Shown piece by piece: positions 18,389 through 28,179 of a stretch of 64,000 nt of DNA. Within the stretch, counting starts at the first letter, position 1; every line of letters starts with the position of its first letter. Origin of the DNA: VAZQ01 sp963744275. GTDB taxonomy: Bacteria > Pseudomonadota > Alphaproteobacteria > Rhizobiales > Xanthobacteraceae. The notes beneath the pieces were generated by a model, which was not told where the DNA came from, searched no databases, and saw only the letters and a program-made list of their open reading frames with translations. The position numbers and the translations under genes are program-made. Where the stretch lies: assembly GCA_963744275.1 (NCBI GenBank), contig CAVUSX010000025.1:62001-126000 (forward strand), given 5' to 3'.

Positions 18389-21300
18389 CACCGAGAAAAC
18401 ACCGCCCGCCATGTCGCCCACCGAGCTGCGCCTTCGTGGCCTGGCGGCCGAGCGCATCCTGGTGCTCGACGGCGCCATGGGCACCATGATCCAGGAGCTC
18501 AAGCTCGACGAGGAAGGCTATCGGGGCGCCCGCTTCGATGCCTGGAACCGCGATGTGCGGGGCAACAACGATCTCCTGATCCTCTCCCAGCCCGAGGCGG
18601 TGCGCGACATTCATCTCGCCTATTTTCGCGCCGGCGCCGACATCGTCTCGACCAACACCTTCTCCTCGACCTCGATCGCGCAGGCCGACTACGGCCTGTC
18701 CGATCATGCGCACGAGCTCAATCGCGAAGGCGCCAAGCTCGCCCGCGCCGCCGCCTCGATGGCAGAAGCCGAGGACGGCCGTCCGCGTTTCGTGGCCGGC
18801 GCCATCGGGCCGACCAACCGGACCGCCTCGATCTCGCCCGACGTGGCCAATCCGGGCTTCCGCGCCATCACCTTCGACGAGCTGCGCGCCGCCTATGCGG
18901 AGCAGATCGACGGCCTGATCGAGGGCGGCGCCGATCTGTTGCTGATCGAGACCATCTTCGACACGCTCAACGCCAAGGCCGCCATCTACGCGGTCGCCGA
19001 GGTGACGCAGGCGCGCGGGGTGCGGCTGCCGGTGATGATCTCCGGCACCATCACGGATCTGTCCGGCCGCCTGCTGTCGGGCCAGACCCCGGCGGCGTTC
19101 TGGGATTCGGTGCGCCATGCCGCGCCGGTGTCGATCGGGCTGAACTGCGCGCTCGGGGCGCGGGAGATGCGCGCCCACGTGGCCGAGATCGCGCGCATCG
19201 CCGACACGCTGGTCTGCGCCTATCCGAATGCCGGTCTGCCCAACGAGTTCGGCTATTACGACGAAAGCCCCGACTACATGGCCGAGCTGATCGGCGAGTT
19301 CGCCGCGGCCGGCCTCGTCAACATCGTCGGCGGCTGCTGCGGCACCACGCCCGCCCACATCGCCGCCATCGTGCGCGCGGTCGAAGGCAAGGCGCCGCGC
19401 AGCATCCCGCAGGTGCCGCGCCGGCTGCGCCTGTCGGGCCTGGAGGATTTCACGCTGACGCCGGAAATTCCGTTCGTGAATATCGGCGAGCGCACCAACG
19501 TCACCGGCTCGGCGCGGTTCCGCAAGCTGGTCACAGCCGGCGACTACACGAGCGCGCTCGACGTGGCGCGCGACCAGGTCGAGAACGGCGCCCAGATCAT
19601 CGACGTGAACATGGACGAGGGCCTGCTCGATTCGGAGAAGGCCATGGTCACCTTCCTCAATCTGGTGGCGGCCGAGCCCGACATCGCGCGCGTTCCGGTC
19701 ATGGTGGACTCCTCCAAGTTCTCCGTGATCGAAGCCGGCCTCAAATGCCTGCAGGGCAAGGCGGTGGTGAACTCGATCTCGCTCAAGGAGGGCGAGGCGG
19801 AGTTCCTGCGCCATGCGCAGATCGTGCGCCGCCACGGTGCCGCGGTGGTGGTCATGGCCTTCGACGAAAACGGGCAGGCCGACACGCTCGAGAAGAAGAT
19901 CGCGATCACCAAGCGTGCCTACGATATTCTGGTGAACCAGGTCGGCTTCCCGCCCGAGGACATCATCTTCGATCCGAACATCTTCGCGGTGGCGACCGGC
20001 ATGGCCGAGCATGACGGCTACGGGGTCGATTTCATCGAGGCCACGCGCTGGATCAGGGCCAACCTGCCGCACGCGCACGTCTCGGGCGGCGTGTCGAATT
20101 TCTCGTTCTCGTTCCGCGGCAACGAGCCGGTGCGCGAGGCCATGCACACGGTGTTTCTCTTCCATGCCATCAAGGCCGGCATGGATATGGGGATCGTGAA
20201 TGCCGGCCAGATCGCGGTCTATGACGATCTCGATCCCGAGCTGCGGGAGGCCTGCGAGGACGTCGTGCTCAATCGCCGTCCCGACGCCTCCGAACGGCTG
20301 CTCGCCTTGGCGGAGCGCTACCGCGGCCACGGCAAGGAACGCAAGGAAGCCGATACCGCCTGGCGCGAATGGCCGGTGGAGCGGCGGCTCTCGCACGCCT
20401 TGGTGCACGGCCTCACCGATTTCATCGAGGTCGATACCGAGGAGGCGCGCGTGCGGGCGGAGCGGCCGCTCGCCGTGATCGAGGGCCCGCTGATGGACGG
20501 CATGAACGTGGTCGGCGACCTGTTCGGCTCGGGCAAGATGTTCCTGCCGCAAGTGGTCAAGTCGGCGCGCGTCATGAAGCAGGCGGTCGCCTATCTGCTG
20601 CCCTATATGGACCAGGAGAAACGCGAGAAGGGCACGGCCTGGAAGAGCTCGAACGGCAAGATCGTGCTGGCGACCGTCAAGGGCGACGTGCACGACATCG
20701 GCAAGAGCATCGTGGGGGTCGTGCTCCAGTGCAACAATTACGAGATCATCGATCTCGGCGTCATGGTGCCGGCGGCGAAGATCTTGGAGACCGCCAAGGC
20801 CGAGAACGCCGACATCATCGGGCTGTCCGGCCTGATCACGCCGTCGCTCGACGAGATGTGCCACGTCGCCGCCGAGATGGAGCGCCAGGGCTTCGAGCTG
20901 CCGCTGATGATCGGCGGCGCCACCACCAGCCGGACCCACACGGCGGTGAAGATCCATCCGAATTATCGGCGCGGACAGGCGATCCACGTCAACGATGCGA
21001 GCCGCGCCGTCGGCGTGGCCGGCAGCCTGATGTCGGCGGCGGCGCGACCGGCTTATATCGAGGGTATCAGGGCCGAATATGCCGCCATCGCCGAGGCTCA
21101 TGCCCGCTCCGAGGCGAACAAGCAGCGCCTGCCGCTTTCGCTCGCGCGCGCCAACGCCCTCAAGCTCGATTGGTCCGGCGCCTATCAGCCGCCGCGTCCG
21201 AGCTTCCTCGGCACGCGCGTGCTCGCCGACTATTCCATCCCCGAGCTCATCGAGTTCATCGATTGGTCGCCGTTCTTCTCGACCTGGGAGCTCAAGGGCA

Positions 21301-22136
21301 AATATCCGGCGATCCTGCAGGACGCGAAATACGGCGCGGCCGCGCGCAGCCTGTTCGCCGACGCCAACGCCATGCTGGAGCGCATCGTGCGCGAGCAGTG
21401 GCTGCGGGCCGCCGGCGTCGTCGGGTTCTGGCCCGCCAATGCGCAAGGCGACGACATCCTGGTGTTCGCCGGCGAAGGGCAAAGCGAGCCGGTCGCCGTC
21501 CTGCACACGCTGCGCCAGCAGCTGGTCCGGCGCGAGCGCGTCCCCAATCTGGCGCTCGCCGATTTCATCGCCCCGCGCGCGAGCGGGCTTACCGATTATA
21601 TCGGCGCCTTCGCGGTGACGGCGGGCCTCGGCGAGGATGCGGTCGCCGAGCGCTTCAAGGCCGCCAACGACGACTATTCGGCCATCATGATCAAGGCGCT
21701 GGCGGACCGGCTGGCGGAGGCCTTCGCGGAGCGCCTGCACCAGCGGGTGCGGCAGGAGCTGTGGGGCTACGCGCCCGAGGAGACGCTCGCGCCGGCCGAT
21801 CTGATCGCCGAGAAATATCGCGGCATTCGTCCCGCGCCCGGCTATCCGGCGCAGCCCGAGCACACCGAGAAGGCGACGCTGTTCGCGCTGCTCGAAGGCG
21901 CGAGCCGCATCGGCGTGCGGGTGACCGAGAGCTTTGCCATGGCGCCGGGCGCATCGGTCTGCGGCTTTTATTTCAGCCATCCCGAAAGCCGCTATTTCGG
22001 CGTCGGCAAGCTCGAGCGCGATCAGGTCGAGGACTATGCCAAGCGCAAGGGCTGGACGCTCGCGCAGGCGGAGAGATGGCTGGCGCCGGTGCTCAACTAC
22101 ACGCCGCAGGCGGCGGCACCGATCGCGGCCGAATAA
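18381..22136 (+). CDS. metH: Cobalamin-dependent methionine synthase MetH, full length
   Basis: 1251 residues in one intact frame. Order: homocysteine/zinc domain (about 15-345, Cys in SIGLNCALGAREM and the pair in NIVGGCCGTTPAHIA), folate-binding pterin domain (about 365-640, with FVNIGERTNVTGSARF), B12 cap and binding domains (about 660-900, with KGDVHDIGKSIVGVVLQ; the His near 771 ligates cobalt), and the AdoMet reactivation domain (about 925-1245, RVTESFAMAPGASVCGFYFS). It transfers the methyl group of 5-methyl-THF to homocysteine. It forms an operon with the regulator and metF by overlapping stops and starts. No cobalamin riboswitch is seen upstream. Long antisense frames here are shadows of this GC-rich gene. 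Confidence 0.97.
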   Translation: MSDTEKTPPAMSPTELRLRGLAAERILVLDGAMGTMIQELKLDEEGYRGARFDAWNRDVRGNNDLLILSQPEAVRDIHLAYFRAGADIVSTNTFSSTSIAQADYGLSDHAHELNREGAKLARAAASMAEAEDGRPRFVAGAIGPTNRTASISPDVANPGFRAITFDELRAAYAEQIDGLIEGGADLLLIETIFDTLNAKAAIYAVAEVTQARGVRLPVMISGTITDLSGRLLSGQTPAAFWDSVRHAAPVSIGLNCALGAREMRAHVAEIARIADTLVCAYPNAGLPNEFGYYDESPDYMAELIGEFAAAGLVNIVGGCCGTTPAHIAAIVRAVEGKAPRSIPQVPRRLRLSGLEDFTLTPEIPFVNIGERTNVTGSARFRKLVTAGDYTSALDVARDQVENGAQIIDVNMDEGLLDSEKAMVTFLNLVAAEPDIARVPVMVDSSKFSVIEAGLKCLQGKAVVNSISLKEGEAEFLRHAQIVRRHGAAVVVMAFDENGQADTLEKKIAITKRAYDILVNQVGFPPEDIIFDPNIFAVATGMAEHDGYGVDFIEATRWIRANLPHAHVSGGVSNFSFSFRGNEPVREAMHTVFLFHAIKAGMDMGIVNAGQIAVYDDLDPELREACEDVVLNRRPDASERLLALAERYRGHGKERKEADTAWREWPVERRLSHALVHGLTDFIEVDTEEARVRAERPLAVIEGPLMDGMNVVGDLFGSGKMFLPQVVKSARVMKQAVAYLLPYMDQEKREKGTAWKSSNGKIVLATVKGDVHDIGKSIVGVVLQCNNYEIIDLGVMVPAAKILETAKAENADIIGLSGLITPSLDEMCHVAAEMERQGFELPLMIGGATTSRTHTAVKIHPNYRRGQAIHVNDASRAVGVAGSLMSAAARPAYIEGIRAEYAAIAEAHARSEANKQRLPLSLARANALKLDWSGAYQPPRPSFLGTRVLADYSIPELIEFIDWSPFFSTWELKGKYPAILQDAKYGAAARSLFADANAMLERIVREQWLRAAGVVGFWPANAQGDDILVFAGEGQSEPVAVLHTLRQQLVRRERVPNLALADFIAPRASGLTDYIGAFAVTAGLGEDAVAERFKAANDDYSAIMIKALADRLAEAFAERLHQRVRQELWGYAPEETLAPADLIAEKYRGIRPAPGYPAQPEHTEKATLFALLEGASRIGVRVTESFAMAPGASVCGFYFSHPESRYFGVGKLERDQVEDYAKRKGWTLAQAERWLAPVLNYTPQAAAPIAAE

Positions 22137-22155
22137 CGCAACACCCAAATGCCAA

Positions 22156-22183
22156 ACACCGGAGAGGTTGCCCTCTCCGGTGT
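22156..22183 (+). terminator. Hairpin after metH
   Basis: ACACCGGAGAGG-TTGC-CCTCTCCGGTGT is a perfect 12-pair stem starting 20 bases after the metH stop. A T run is lacking, so it may stop transcription with help or protect the 3' end of the mRNA. Confidence 0.65.
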
Positions 22184-22268
22184 CTGAACTTGCTGCCTTG
22201 AGCTTGCTTGAACTTTGCGGTTCTTGCGAGATCGGGTTGTGGACTGGCCGGTCCGTGCAACGATGACC

Positions 22269-22352
22269 TCAGAACGCTCCCAACAAAACCGCACCTACGA
22301 AAGTGAACACGGCCAATACCACGAGCATGTCGAGCTTCACGGTAAGGTCCAC
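22269..22352 (-). CDS. Putative 27-residue single-helix membrane protein
   Basis: A very short frame opens at GTG 22352 with GGAG eight bases upstream (AAGGATGGAG). It reads VDLTVKLDMLVVLAVF, then TFVGAVLLGAF, and stops at 22269. Residues 8-27 form one clean hydrophobic helix with a charged N-terminal start, the usual look of small regulatory membrane proteins. It lies antisense in the spacer after metH, where larger frames do not look coding. The evidence is the ribosome site, the amphipathic-then-hydrophobic layout and the absence of another gene. Function unknown. Confidence 0.5.
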   Translation of the reverse strand: MDLTVKLDMLVVLAVFTFVGAVLLGAF

Positions 22353-22645
22353 AGAAGGTGCTCCATCCTTGTTGACGTGACGCGAAGTCTAGCAAAGTAT
22401 CGTCAAGAATTGAAGCAAGAAAAATTTTTGCACTGCCGCAACTTTTTCGCCGATTCCAGCAATGGTCAGACGTCCGTCTCCAAGGCCATGATTTCTCGAA
22501 ACAAACCTTCCAAGGTTACTGGTCATAACAAAACGAAATTACCATTGGCGGACTTCACAGAATTGCGAGTACGGCGGTATTTTCAACAATATCTCTGTGG
22601 ATGAATACGAAATTATACGTGGTTGCCTATGGAGTTGGCGGGAGG

Positions 22646-23948
22646 TCAGGCCGCCGCGAGCGCGCGCTCCAGGAACCAGGCCGCCGCGAGCGCGGTGCGG
22701 TCGCGCGCAAAGCGCCCGACGATCTGCACGCCGAGCGGCAGGCCGCGCGCATCGATTGATCCCGGCACGTTGATGCAGGGCGGACCAAGCAGCGTCCACA
22801 GCCGGTTGAACATGGGATCGCCGGTCGAGCCGAGACCGAGCGGCGCGGCGCCGGGCGCCGACGGCGTGAGCATCGCGTCGGTGTCCGCCATCAGGTCGGC
22901 GAATACCTGGCGGGCGCGGCGCGCGGTGCGGCGGGCCTCGTCGTAGCTGTCGAAATCGATCGCCGCCCCACGCGCGAGCTGCTGGCGCAGGATCGGCCCG
23001 AGCCGGTCCTGATGATGATCGAATTCATAGGCGAGCGCCCGATAGGCTTCGTGGTCCTGGATGATGACATGCGCCCGCATGGCGGCCTCGAAAACCGGCG
23101 GCAGCTGAGCTCCCTGATCTGCGCGCCGGCGGCTTCGGCGGCGCGCGCGGCGCGCTCGAGCGCGGCCTGCATGTCTGCGCTCGCCTGCGGCCACAGATGG
23201 GTGCGCACCAGCGCAAGCGCGGGCGCGGCGCCGGCGCGCGCTGATCGATCCGCAAGTCCCGGCCCGTGATGGCGGCGGCCGCGAAGGCCGCATCCGCCAC
23301 CCCGGCCGCGAGCACGCCCGCGGTGTCGAGCGACCAGGAAAAGCATTTCATGCCCACGGTCGGCATGAGCCGGAAGGAGGGCTTGTATCCGGCGATGCCG
23401 CAGAAGGCGGCCGGCCGGATGACCGAGCCGCCGGTTTGGCTGCCGAGCGCGATCGGCAGCATGCCGGAGGCGACCGCGGCCGCCGACCCGGAGGAGGAGC
23501 CGCCCGGCGTATGGGCCGGATTGCGCGGATTGCGGGTCGCGGCCGGCTGCAGGCTGGCGAGCTCGGTGGTGACCGTCTTGCCGAGCACGAGACCACCGGC
23601 GCGGCGCACCAGCGCCACCAGCGCGGCGTCGGCCTTGGGCCGATGGCCGGCATAGATCGGCGATCCATATTGGGTCGGAAAATCCGCGGTGTCGAAAATG
23701 TCCTTGATGCCGACCGGCAGCCCGCGCAGCGGCGTCAGCCGCAATCCCGGGACCTCGGCATCGCGCCGCGCCGCCTCGACATCCAGCGCCACGAAGGCGC
23801 CGATCTCGGCCTCATGGTGGGCGATGGCCTGCGCACAGCGATCGACGACATCACGCGGTGTGATGGTTCCGGCTTCCACATCCCGGGCGAGATCGAGCGC
23901 GGACAGCATGGGCTGGCCCACGCGAGAGACGAGCGAGATGCTTTCCAT
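22646..23948 (-). CDS. Amidase-signature family hydrolase, two frame breaks
   Basis: About 434 residues in three frames. The first (from 23948) has the amidase-signature core: GLPVGIKDIFDTADFPTQYG with the catalytic Lys, then HTPGGSSSGSAAAVASGMLP and ALGSQTGGSVIRPAAFCGIA, holding the two catalytic Ser. Sense moves frame near 23240 (LALVRTHLWPQASADMQAAL) and again near 23110 (FEAAMRAHVIIQDHEAYRAL), ending with INVPGSIDARGLPLGVQIVG, the family's last conserved block. All parts of a normal amidase are present in order, so the breaks may be read errors. It stands alone. Substrate unknown; such enzymes hydrolyse diverse amides. If the breaks are real it is a recent pseudogene. Confidence 0.75.
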
Positions 23949-24171
23949 GGGGACCCCCGGCGGAGCCGATGTGGCCTGAATGCAGCGGCTGGATCAAGGG
24001 CCATGAAGTCTGCCGCAGCGGAGCCGCCGGAGCGGATCTCGGTTCTCGGCCGGGAAAAAGCCACAGATCAAAAAATCGCTTTAACTATATGCGGCGTCGT
24101 CGTTTCCCGCGCTCTGCGCCGACCGCAATCATTGAAGGGTCCTTAATAAAATCCGCCGCATTCTCCGCTCC

Positions 24172-25487
24172 ATGACGCGGAGACTTCGCTTCTATCTCTT
24201 GGGCGCCGGTGCGCTCGGCGCGCTCGGCACGCTCGCGGGCTGCGCCGGACATAACATGTTCGCCGAGCGCGAGCCGTGGCGGCATGAGGCCGAAGCTGGA
24301 ATGCATGAATTCGGGGGCCGTCAAGGAAGGTCCCGGCAAGGTCCGCATCAGCCCGATCGAAGGACCGGGCGTGTGCGGTGCCGACTTTCCGCTGAAAGTG
24401 TCGAGCCTCGGCGACAGCGGGCCGCTGGGCTACGACGACGATCCGCGACCGCCCGGCGCCGTTCCGACCGCGCCCGGTCAGGTGCCGCCGCGTTGGCCGA
24501 TCGTGCAGCCGCGTCCGGCCGCAGCGGCAGTGACGCGGGACGACTTGCCGGGCCCAGACGGCGGCTCGGGCCTTCTTTCCGATCAACCGCTGTCGCTCGA
24601 TCCGTCGAGCGCGCGGGCGGGCGCGGCGCCCGAGCCTTATGATTTTCGCAAGCCCTATCGGGCGGCCCCATCGCCGGCGACACGCCCGGCCGCGGCGAGC
24701 GTGCCGGCGGCGTCCGACCCGGGCTCGCCCTACGATTTCTCGCCCGAGCCCTACGACCGCCGTCAGGTCATCGGCGCCGCCAGGCCCGCGCCGCGCCCCG
24801 CTCCAGCGCCACCGCCGACGCTCGGCCCCGCATCGGCGCCGCCGGTCGACCGTCGCGAGCGGGCCGGTCGCGGTCAGCCCGGCGGCGACGCTCGCCTGCC
24901 CGCTGGTCTCGGTGCTCGACCAGTGGATCACCGAGGCGGTGCAGCCGGCAGCCATGAAATGGTTCGGCGTGCCGGTGGTCGAGATCAAGCAGATTTCCGC
25001 CTATTCCTGCCGGGGCATGAACGGCGATCCCAATGCGACGATCTCGGAGCATGCGTTCGGCAATGCGCTCGACATCGCGGCTTTCACGCTGGCCGACGGC
25101 CGCAAATTCGACGTGGAGCACGGCTGGCACGGCTCGCCGGAGGAGCAGGCCTTCCTGCACGACGTGCAGGGCACCGCCTGCGATCAATTCACCACCGTGC
25201 TGGCGCCGGGCTACAATCTCTTCCACTACAATCACATTCACGTCGATCTGATGCGCCGGCGCAACGGCCGGCGGGCCTGCCAGCCGGCGCGGGTCAGCGG
25301 GGACCAAGTGGCGGCGCGCCTGGGATTTCACCTCGCCGCCGCGCGCAGCGACCCCTCGGTGACCGGCTCGATCGGCCAGCATCGCGCCGCCGCGCCGCCG
25401 CAGCGGCTGCGTCCCAGCGCCTATTCGGATCACAAGGCCGACCGCGATCTGCCCGACGCCGTGCCGGGCGAGGACGGCGAGGATTAG
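24172..25487 (+). CDS. Extensin-like lipoprotein, two frame breaks
   Basis: ATG 24172 opens a lipoprotein signal (ALGTLAGCAG, lipobox LAGC). A frame break near 24290 leads to PKLECMNSGAVKEGPGKVRI and IEGPGVCGADFPLKVSSLGD, then a 130-residue Pro/Ala-rich spacer with two copies of EPYDFRK/EPYDRRQ. After a second break near 24865 the extensin-like C-terminal domain follows: TLACPLVSVLDQWITEAVQP, IKQISAYSCRGMNG, then SEHAFGNALDIAAFTLADGR, with His and Asp reminiscent of the peptidase-like fold, and YNHIHVDLMRR. The family is widespread in Rhizobiales and probably acts at the cell wall. The span fits two inserted bases. The long Pro-rich insert would place the domain well away from the membrane. 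Confidence 0.75.
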
Positions 25488-25546
25488 GCCGATCCGTTTC
25501 CCGCCACGCAGGCCGCCGTTTCCTATCTCGATCGCGTCATGGCAAG

Positions 25547-26600
25547 ATGGCGCCATGTTCCGCAACATGCACGCTGCGCGCCGCCGTCCTGCCCTGGCTG
25601 TGCCTGCTGGGATCGCTTTCGGCCCAGGCGCAATCCTGGCCGACGCGGCCGGTGCGGATCGTGGTGCCGTTCTCGGGCGCCGGCACGGCGGATCTGCTGA
25701 CCCGCATCGTGGCCGACAAGCTCGGCGCCGCCTTGGGCCAACCGTTCGTGGTCGAGGATCGGCCCGGCGCCGGCGGCATCATCGGCCAGGAATTGGTCGT
25801 GCGTGCCGCGCCAGACGGCTACACTTTGGTGATCTCGAGCCTGGGCAGCCTGGTCATCACGCCGGCCTTCACGCCGCTGCCGTTCGATCCGTTCAAGGAC
25901 TTCACCCACATCGCCTATCTGGGCGGCCAGCCGACCGTGCTGTTCGTCAACAAGGATCTGCCGCAGAGAACGCTGCCCGACTTCGTGGCCTATGCGAAGG
26001 CCCATCCGGGCGAATTCACCTATGCGACGATCTCGCTCGGCTCGCAGACCCAATTGGTCAACGAGATGCTGCAGAACGAGGCCGGCATCCAGATGACCTA
26101 TCGTGCCGTATCGGGGCGCCAATTTGATCGTGAACGATGTGCTCGGCGGTCATCTGACGTCCGGCTCGCTGGCGCTGTCGGCGGCGGCCGGGCAGCTCAA
26201 GGCCGGGGCGCTGCGCGGCCTCGCGATCGGCACCGAAGAGCGGCTGCCCGCTTTTGCGGACATTCCGACCTTCAGGGAGCTGGGCTATCCGGATCTGGTG
26301 TCCTCGACCTGGTTTGGATTGTCGGGGCCGGCCAATCTGCCGCCGCAAATCGTCGCCCGCCTCAATACCGAAGTGGTGAAGGCGTTGCACGCGCCCGACG
26401 TGCAGGCTCGCCTGGAGAGCGAAGCGATCGATACCAAGTCCTTGAACGCCGCCGACTTCACGGCCTTCTTCAGGCAGGAAGTGGTGCGCTGGACGCCGAT
26501 CGCCAAGGCGGTCGCCGCCAAGGCCAAGGATGCCGGCCATGGCGCCGCAATAGGGGCGGGGTCTGTTCAGCCCGCCCGGCGGGCTGAGCCCGCCCGATAG
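25547..26600 (+). CDS. Tripartite tricarboxylate transporter substrate-binding protein, frame broken near 26110
   Basis: A signal peptide (LRAAVLPWLCLLGSLSAQAQ) is followed by the Bug-family start SWPTRPVRIVVPFSGAGTAD, the ligand loop RPGAGGIIGQELVVRAAPDG and FDPFKDFTHIAYLGGQPTVL. The frame shifts in the conserved motif here read as YRAVSGRQF; the next frame gives PYRGANLIVNDVLGGHLTSG, so one extra C restores the gene. It ends with LESEAIDTKSLNAADFTAFF. No TctA/TctB genes are present. It overlaps the end of the convergent tetR gene by 34 bases. It is the second orphan receptor of this class in the window. Confidence 0.8.
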
Positions 26601-27226
26601 GCGGCCAGGAAGACCCGCACCGCGATCTTCACCACGTACTCGATTCGCTCGGGTGCGGGCGTCGTGCCGAAATTGAACAGGACCGGCTTGAACACCGTCG
26701 CCATGCAGGATTCCATGAACTGCGCGGCCGCGACCTCGCAGTCCTCCACCTTCAGCACGCCGGCGGCGACCTGGGCGTCGCAGATAGGCCTGCAACCGCG
26801 CGATCCCGAACGCCGGTCCGGTCTCGTAGAACCGGCGGCCGAGCTCCGGCATGCGCTCCGCGATCGCGATCACGGTGCGCAGCGGCGATGCCCCGCCGGG
26901 CCGGCACAGGAACTGGACAAAGGCGATGCCAAGCCCCGTCAGCACCTGCTCGACATCGTGGTCGTCGGGGTCGAAATTGAAAATCTGCTCGGCATGGGCC
27001 ATGCACTCTTGCCCGACGATGGCTTCGAACAGCTCGCTCCTTGTTCTTGAAATAGACGTAGAGCGTGCCCTTCGAGACCCCGGCGACCCGGGCGATCTCG
27101 CCCATGCTGGCGGCATCGAAGCCTTGCGCCATGAAGACCTGCCGGGCGCCCTCGATGATCTGACGCCGCTTGCTGCTGTCCTCATCGGCGGTACTCAGGT
27201 ACCAGCCGCTCGACTTGCGCGCTCAT
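26567..27226 (-). CDS. TetR-family repressor of the EmrAB-type locus, several frame breaks
   Basis: ATG 27226 has an excellent ribosome site (GAGGAG, seven bases away) but its frame (MSAQVERLVPEYRR) stops after 14 residues. Sense continues in the next frame with SKRRQIIEGARQVFMAQGFD and GEIARVAGVSKGTLYVYFKN, an unmistakable TetR helix-turn-helix. A break near 27040 leads to SELFEAIVGQECMAHAEQIF, and one near 26770 to VEDCEVAAAQFMESCMATVF and the final dimer helices. The total span equals 220 codons, fitting three net single insertions. It diverges from a promoter flanked by two palindromic operators, so autorepression and control of the efflux genes are likely if the gene is functional. Confidence 0.75.
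26568..26586. terminator. Hairpin in the overlapping ends of convergent genes
   Basis: CAGCCCGC-CCG-GCGGGCTG is a perfect eight-pair stem located inside the 34-base overlap between the binding-protein gene (+) and the tetR gene (-). It is probably a shared transcription end. Confidence 0.45.
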
Positions 27227-27290
27227 TTCACGACTCCTCAGCCGTTTCTGTGCCCTGCATATCAAATGGGGCAGCCATGACCAATTAGCA

Positions 27291-27365
27291 TTGACTGAAC
27301 GGTTCGGTCAACATTGACGGACCGCTTCCGCCCCTTTAGATAGCGTGACTGAACGGTTCGGTCAA
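27291..27365. promoter_or_regulatory. TetR-type divergent promoter with two operators, copy 1
   Basis: Two 21-base near-palindromes lie at 27291-27311 (TTGACTGAACGGTTCGGTCAA) and 27345-27365. Between them a plus-strand promoter TTGACG (27314) - 17 - TAGATA (27337) drives the 148-residue ORF. On the minus strand TTGACC - 18 - TAATTG overlaps the first operator and would drive tetR. Repressor on both sites would shut both directions. A second copy lies at 28069. Confidence 0.8.
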
Positions 27366-27411
27366 TGCCTCGGCATCTCCCGAACCCGGACCCCGGATGA
27401 AGGAGCATATC

Positions 27412-27858
27412 ATGTACGCAGAACGGGAAACGGGTGGCTTTGCCGGAGGCAGGATCATTGAGGGAAGGGCCGAGCGGGTCGGGAACGCCGAGGCCGCAAA
27501 GCGCACGGAAGCCCGCCAGTACCGGAATCCGCAGGAATTCCAACAGCGGCTCGCGGCATCCGTGCGACTGGCGAAGATCGGGCCCCCTCGGCTCACGAAC
27601 GAGTGGTCCTCGGCGAAAGCCGCGATACGGCCGATGCCGGCGGCGACCGGAGAATCCGCCATCGATTGGTCTACTCCAAGCGCTGTCATCATTGATTTTG
27701 CACAGGCTCGCAGGATCAGCCACGCGGCGCGCGTGGGTGGAAAGTCGCCGAACGAGAACCAGAACGGTCTTACGCTGACCGACTGGGCGGTGTTCGGTTA
27801 CATGCTCCTGACAACGGCGTTCTATCCGGCGCTGGTATGGTTTCTCGTCGGTTTCTGA
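27412..27858 (+). CDS. Hypothetical protein with one C-terminal membrane helix, in the TetR-controlled locus
   Basis: 148 residues. ATG 27412 has AAGGAG seven bases upstream. The N-terminus MYAERETGGFAGGRIIEG is nearly the same as that of the downstream EmrA-type protein (MYVERETGGFARGTIQE), showing that the duplicated segment includes the start of this gene. The middle is Ala/Arg-rich and probably disordered. The last 27 residues (LTDWAVFGYMLLTTAFYPAL and on) are one transmembrane helix. It sits between the two copies of the operator region. It may be a small partner of the pump, or a by-product of the duplication. No family recognised. Confidence 0.55.
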   Translation: MYAERETGGFAGGRIIEGRAERVGNAEAAKRTEARQYRNPQEFQQRLAASVRLAKIGPPRLTNEWSSAKAAIRPMPAATGESAIDWSTPSAVIIDFAQARRISHAARVGGKSPNENQNGLTLTDWAVFGYMLLTTAFYPALVWFLVGF

Positions 27859-27904
27859 GATTGCGAAAGCCGGCTTGTGAAATCTCCAAGCGAGACCGGG
27901 CCGG

Positions 27905-28005
27905 TGCGCCATGACATCCGCCTGGCGCCCTGGAGCATCTGACGCCGCTTGCTGCCGGCCTCATCGGCGGCGCTCCCCCGCCACCCGCTCGATCTGCGCG
28001 CTCAT
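27905..28005 (-). pseudogene. Duplicated 5' fragment of the tetR gene
   Basis: From ATG 28005 the DNA repeats the tetR start: MSAQIERVAGERRR then stop, with SKRRQMLQGARRM in the next frame, against MSAQVERLVPEYRR and SKRRQIIEGARQV in the full gene. Similarity ends near 27905, before the helix-turn-helix. It is a dead fragment carried along with the duplicated operator region and faces away from emrA. Confidence 0.7.
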
Positions 28006-28068
28006 GTCCCAAATCCTCTGTCGTTTCTCGCCCTGCATCTCCGAAGGGGCAGCCATGACCAATTAGCA

Positions 28069-28142
28069 TTGACTGAACGGTTCGGTCAATGTTGACAGGC
28101 CGCCCCTCACCCGATAGATAGTCTGACCGAACGGTTCGGTCA
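28069..28142. promoter_or_regulatory. TetR-type promoter with two operators, copy 2, in front of emrA
   Basis: An operator identical to copy 1 (TTGACTGAACGGTTCGGTCAA) lies at 28069-28089, and a perfect 19-base palindrome TGACCGAACGGTTCGGTCA at 28124-28142. Between them TTGACA (28092) - 17 - TAGATA (28115) is an almost ideal sigma-70 promoter, 60 bases before the emrA ATG. The layout repeats 27291-27365 base for base in its key elements. Confidence 0.82.
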
Positions 28143-28179
28143 ATGCCTTTATGCGAAAGCCGGACGTTAGGAGAACATC

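Noticed and set aside
18213..22148. 1311-codon open frame on the minus strand opposite metH
   Set aside because: The plus strand codes a full, family-perfect MetH. The antisense frame is low-complexity Arg/Gly/His-rich, has no ribosome site and is a product of high GC at third codon positions.
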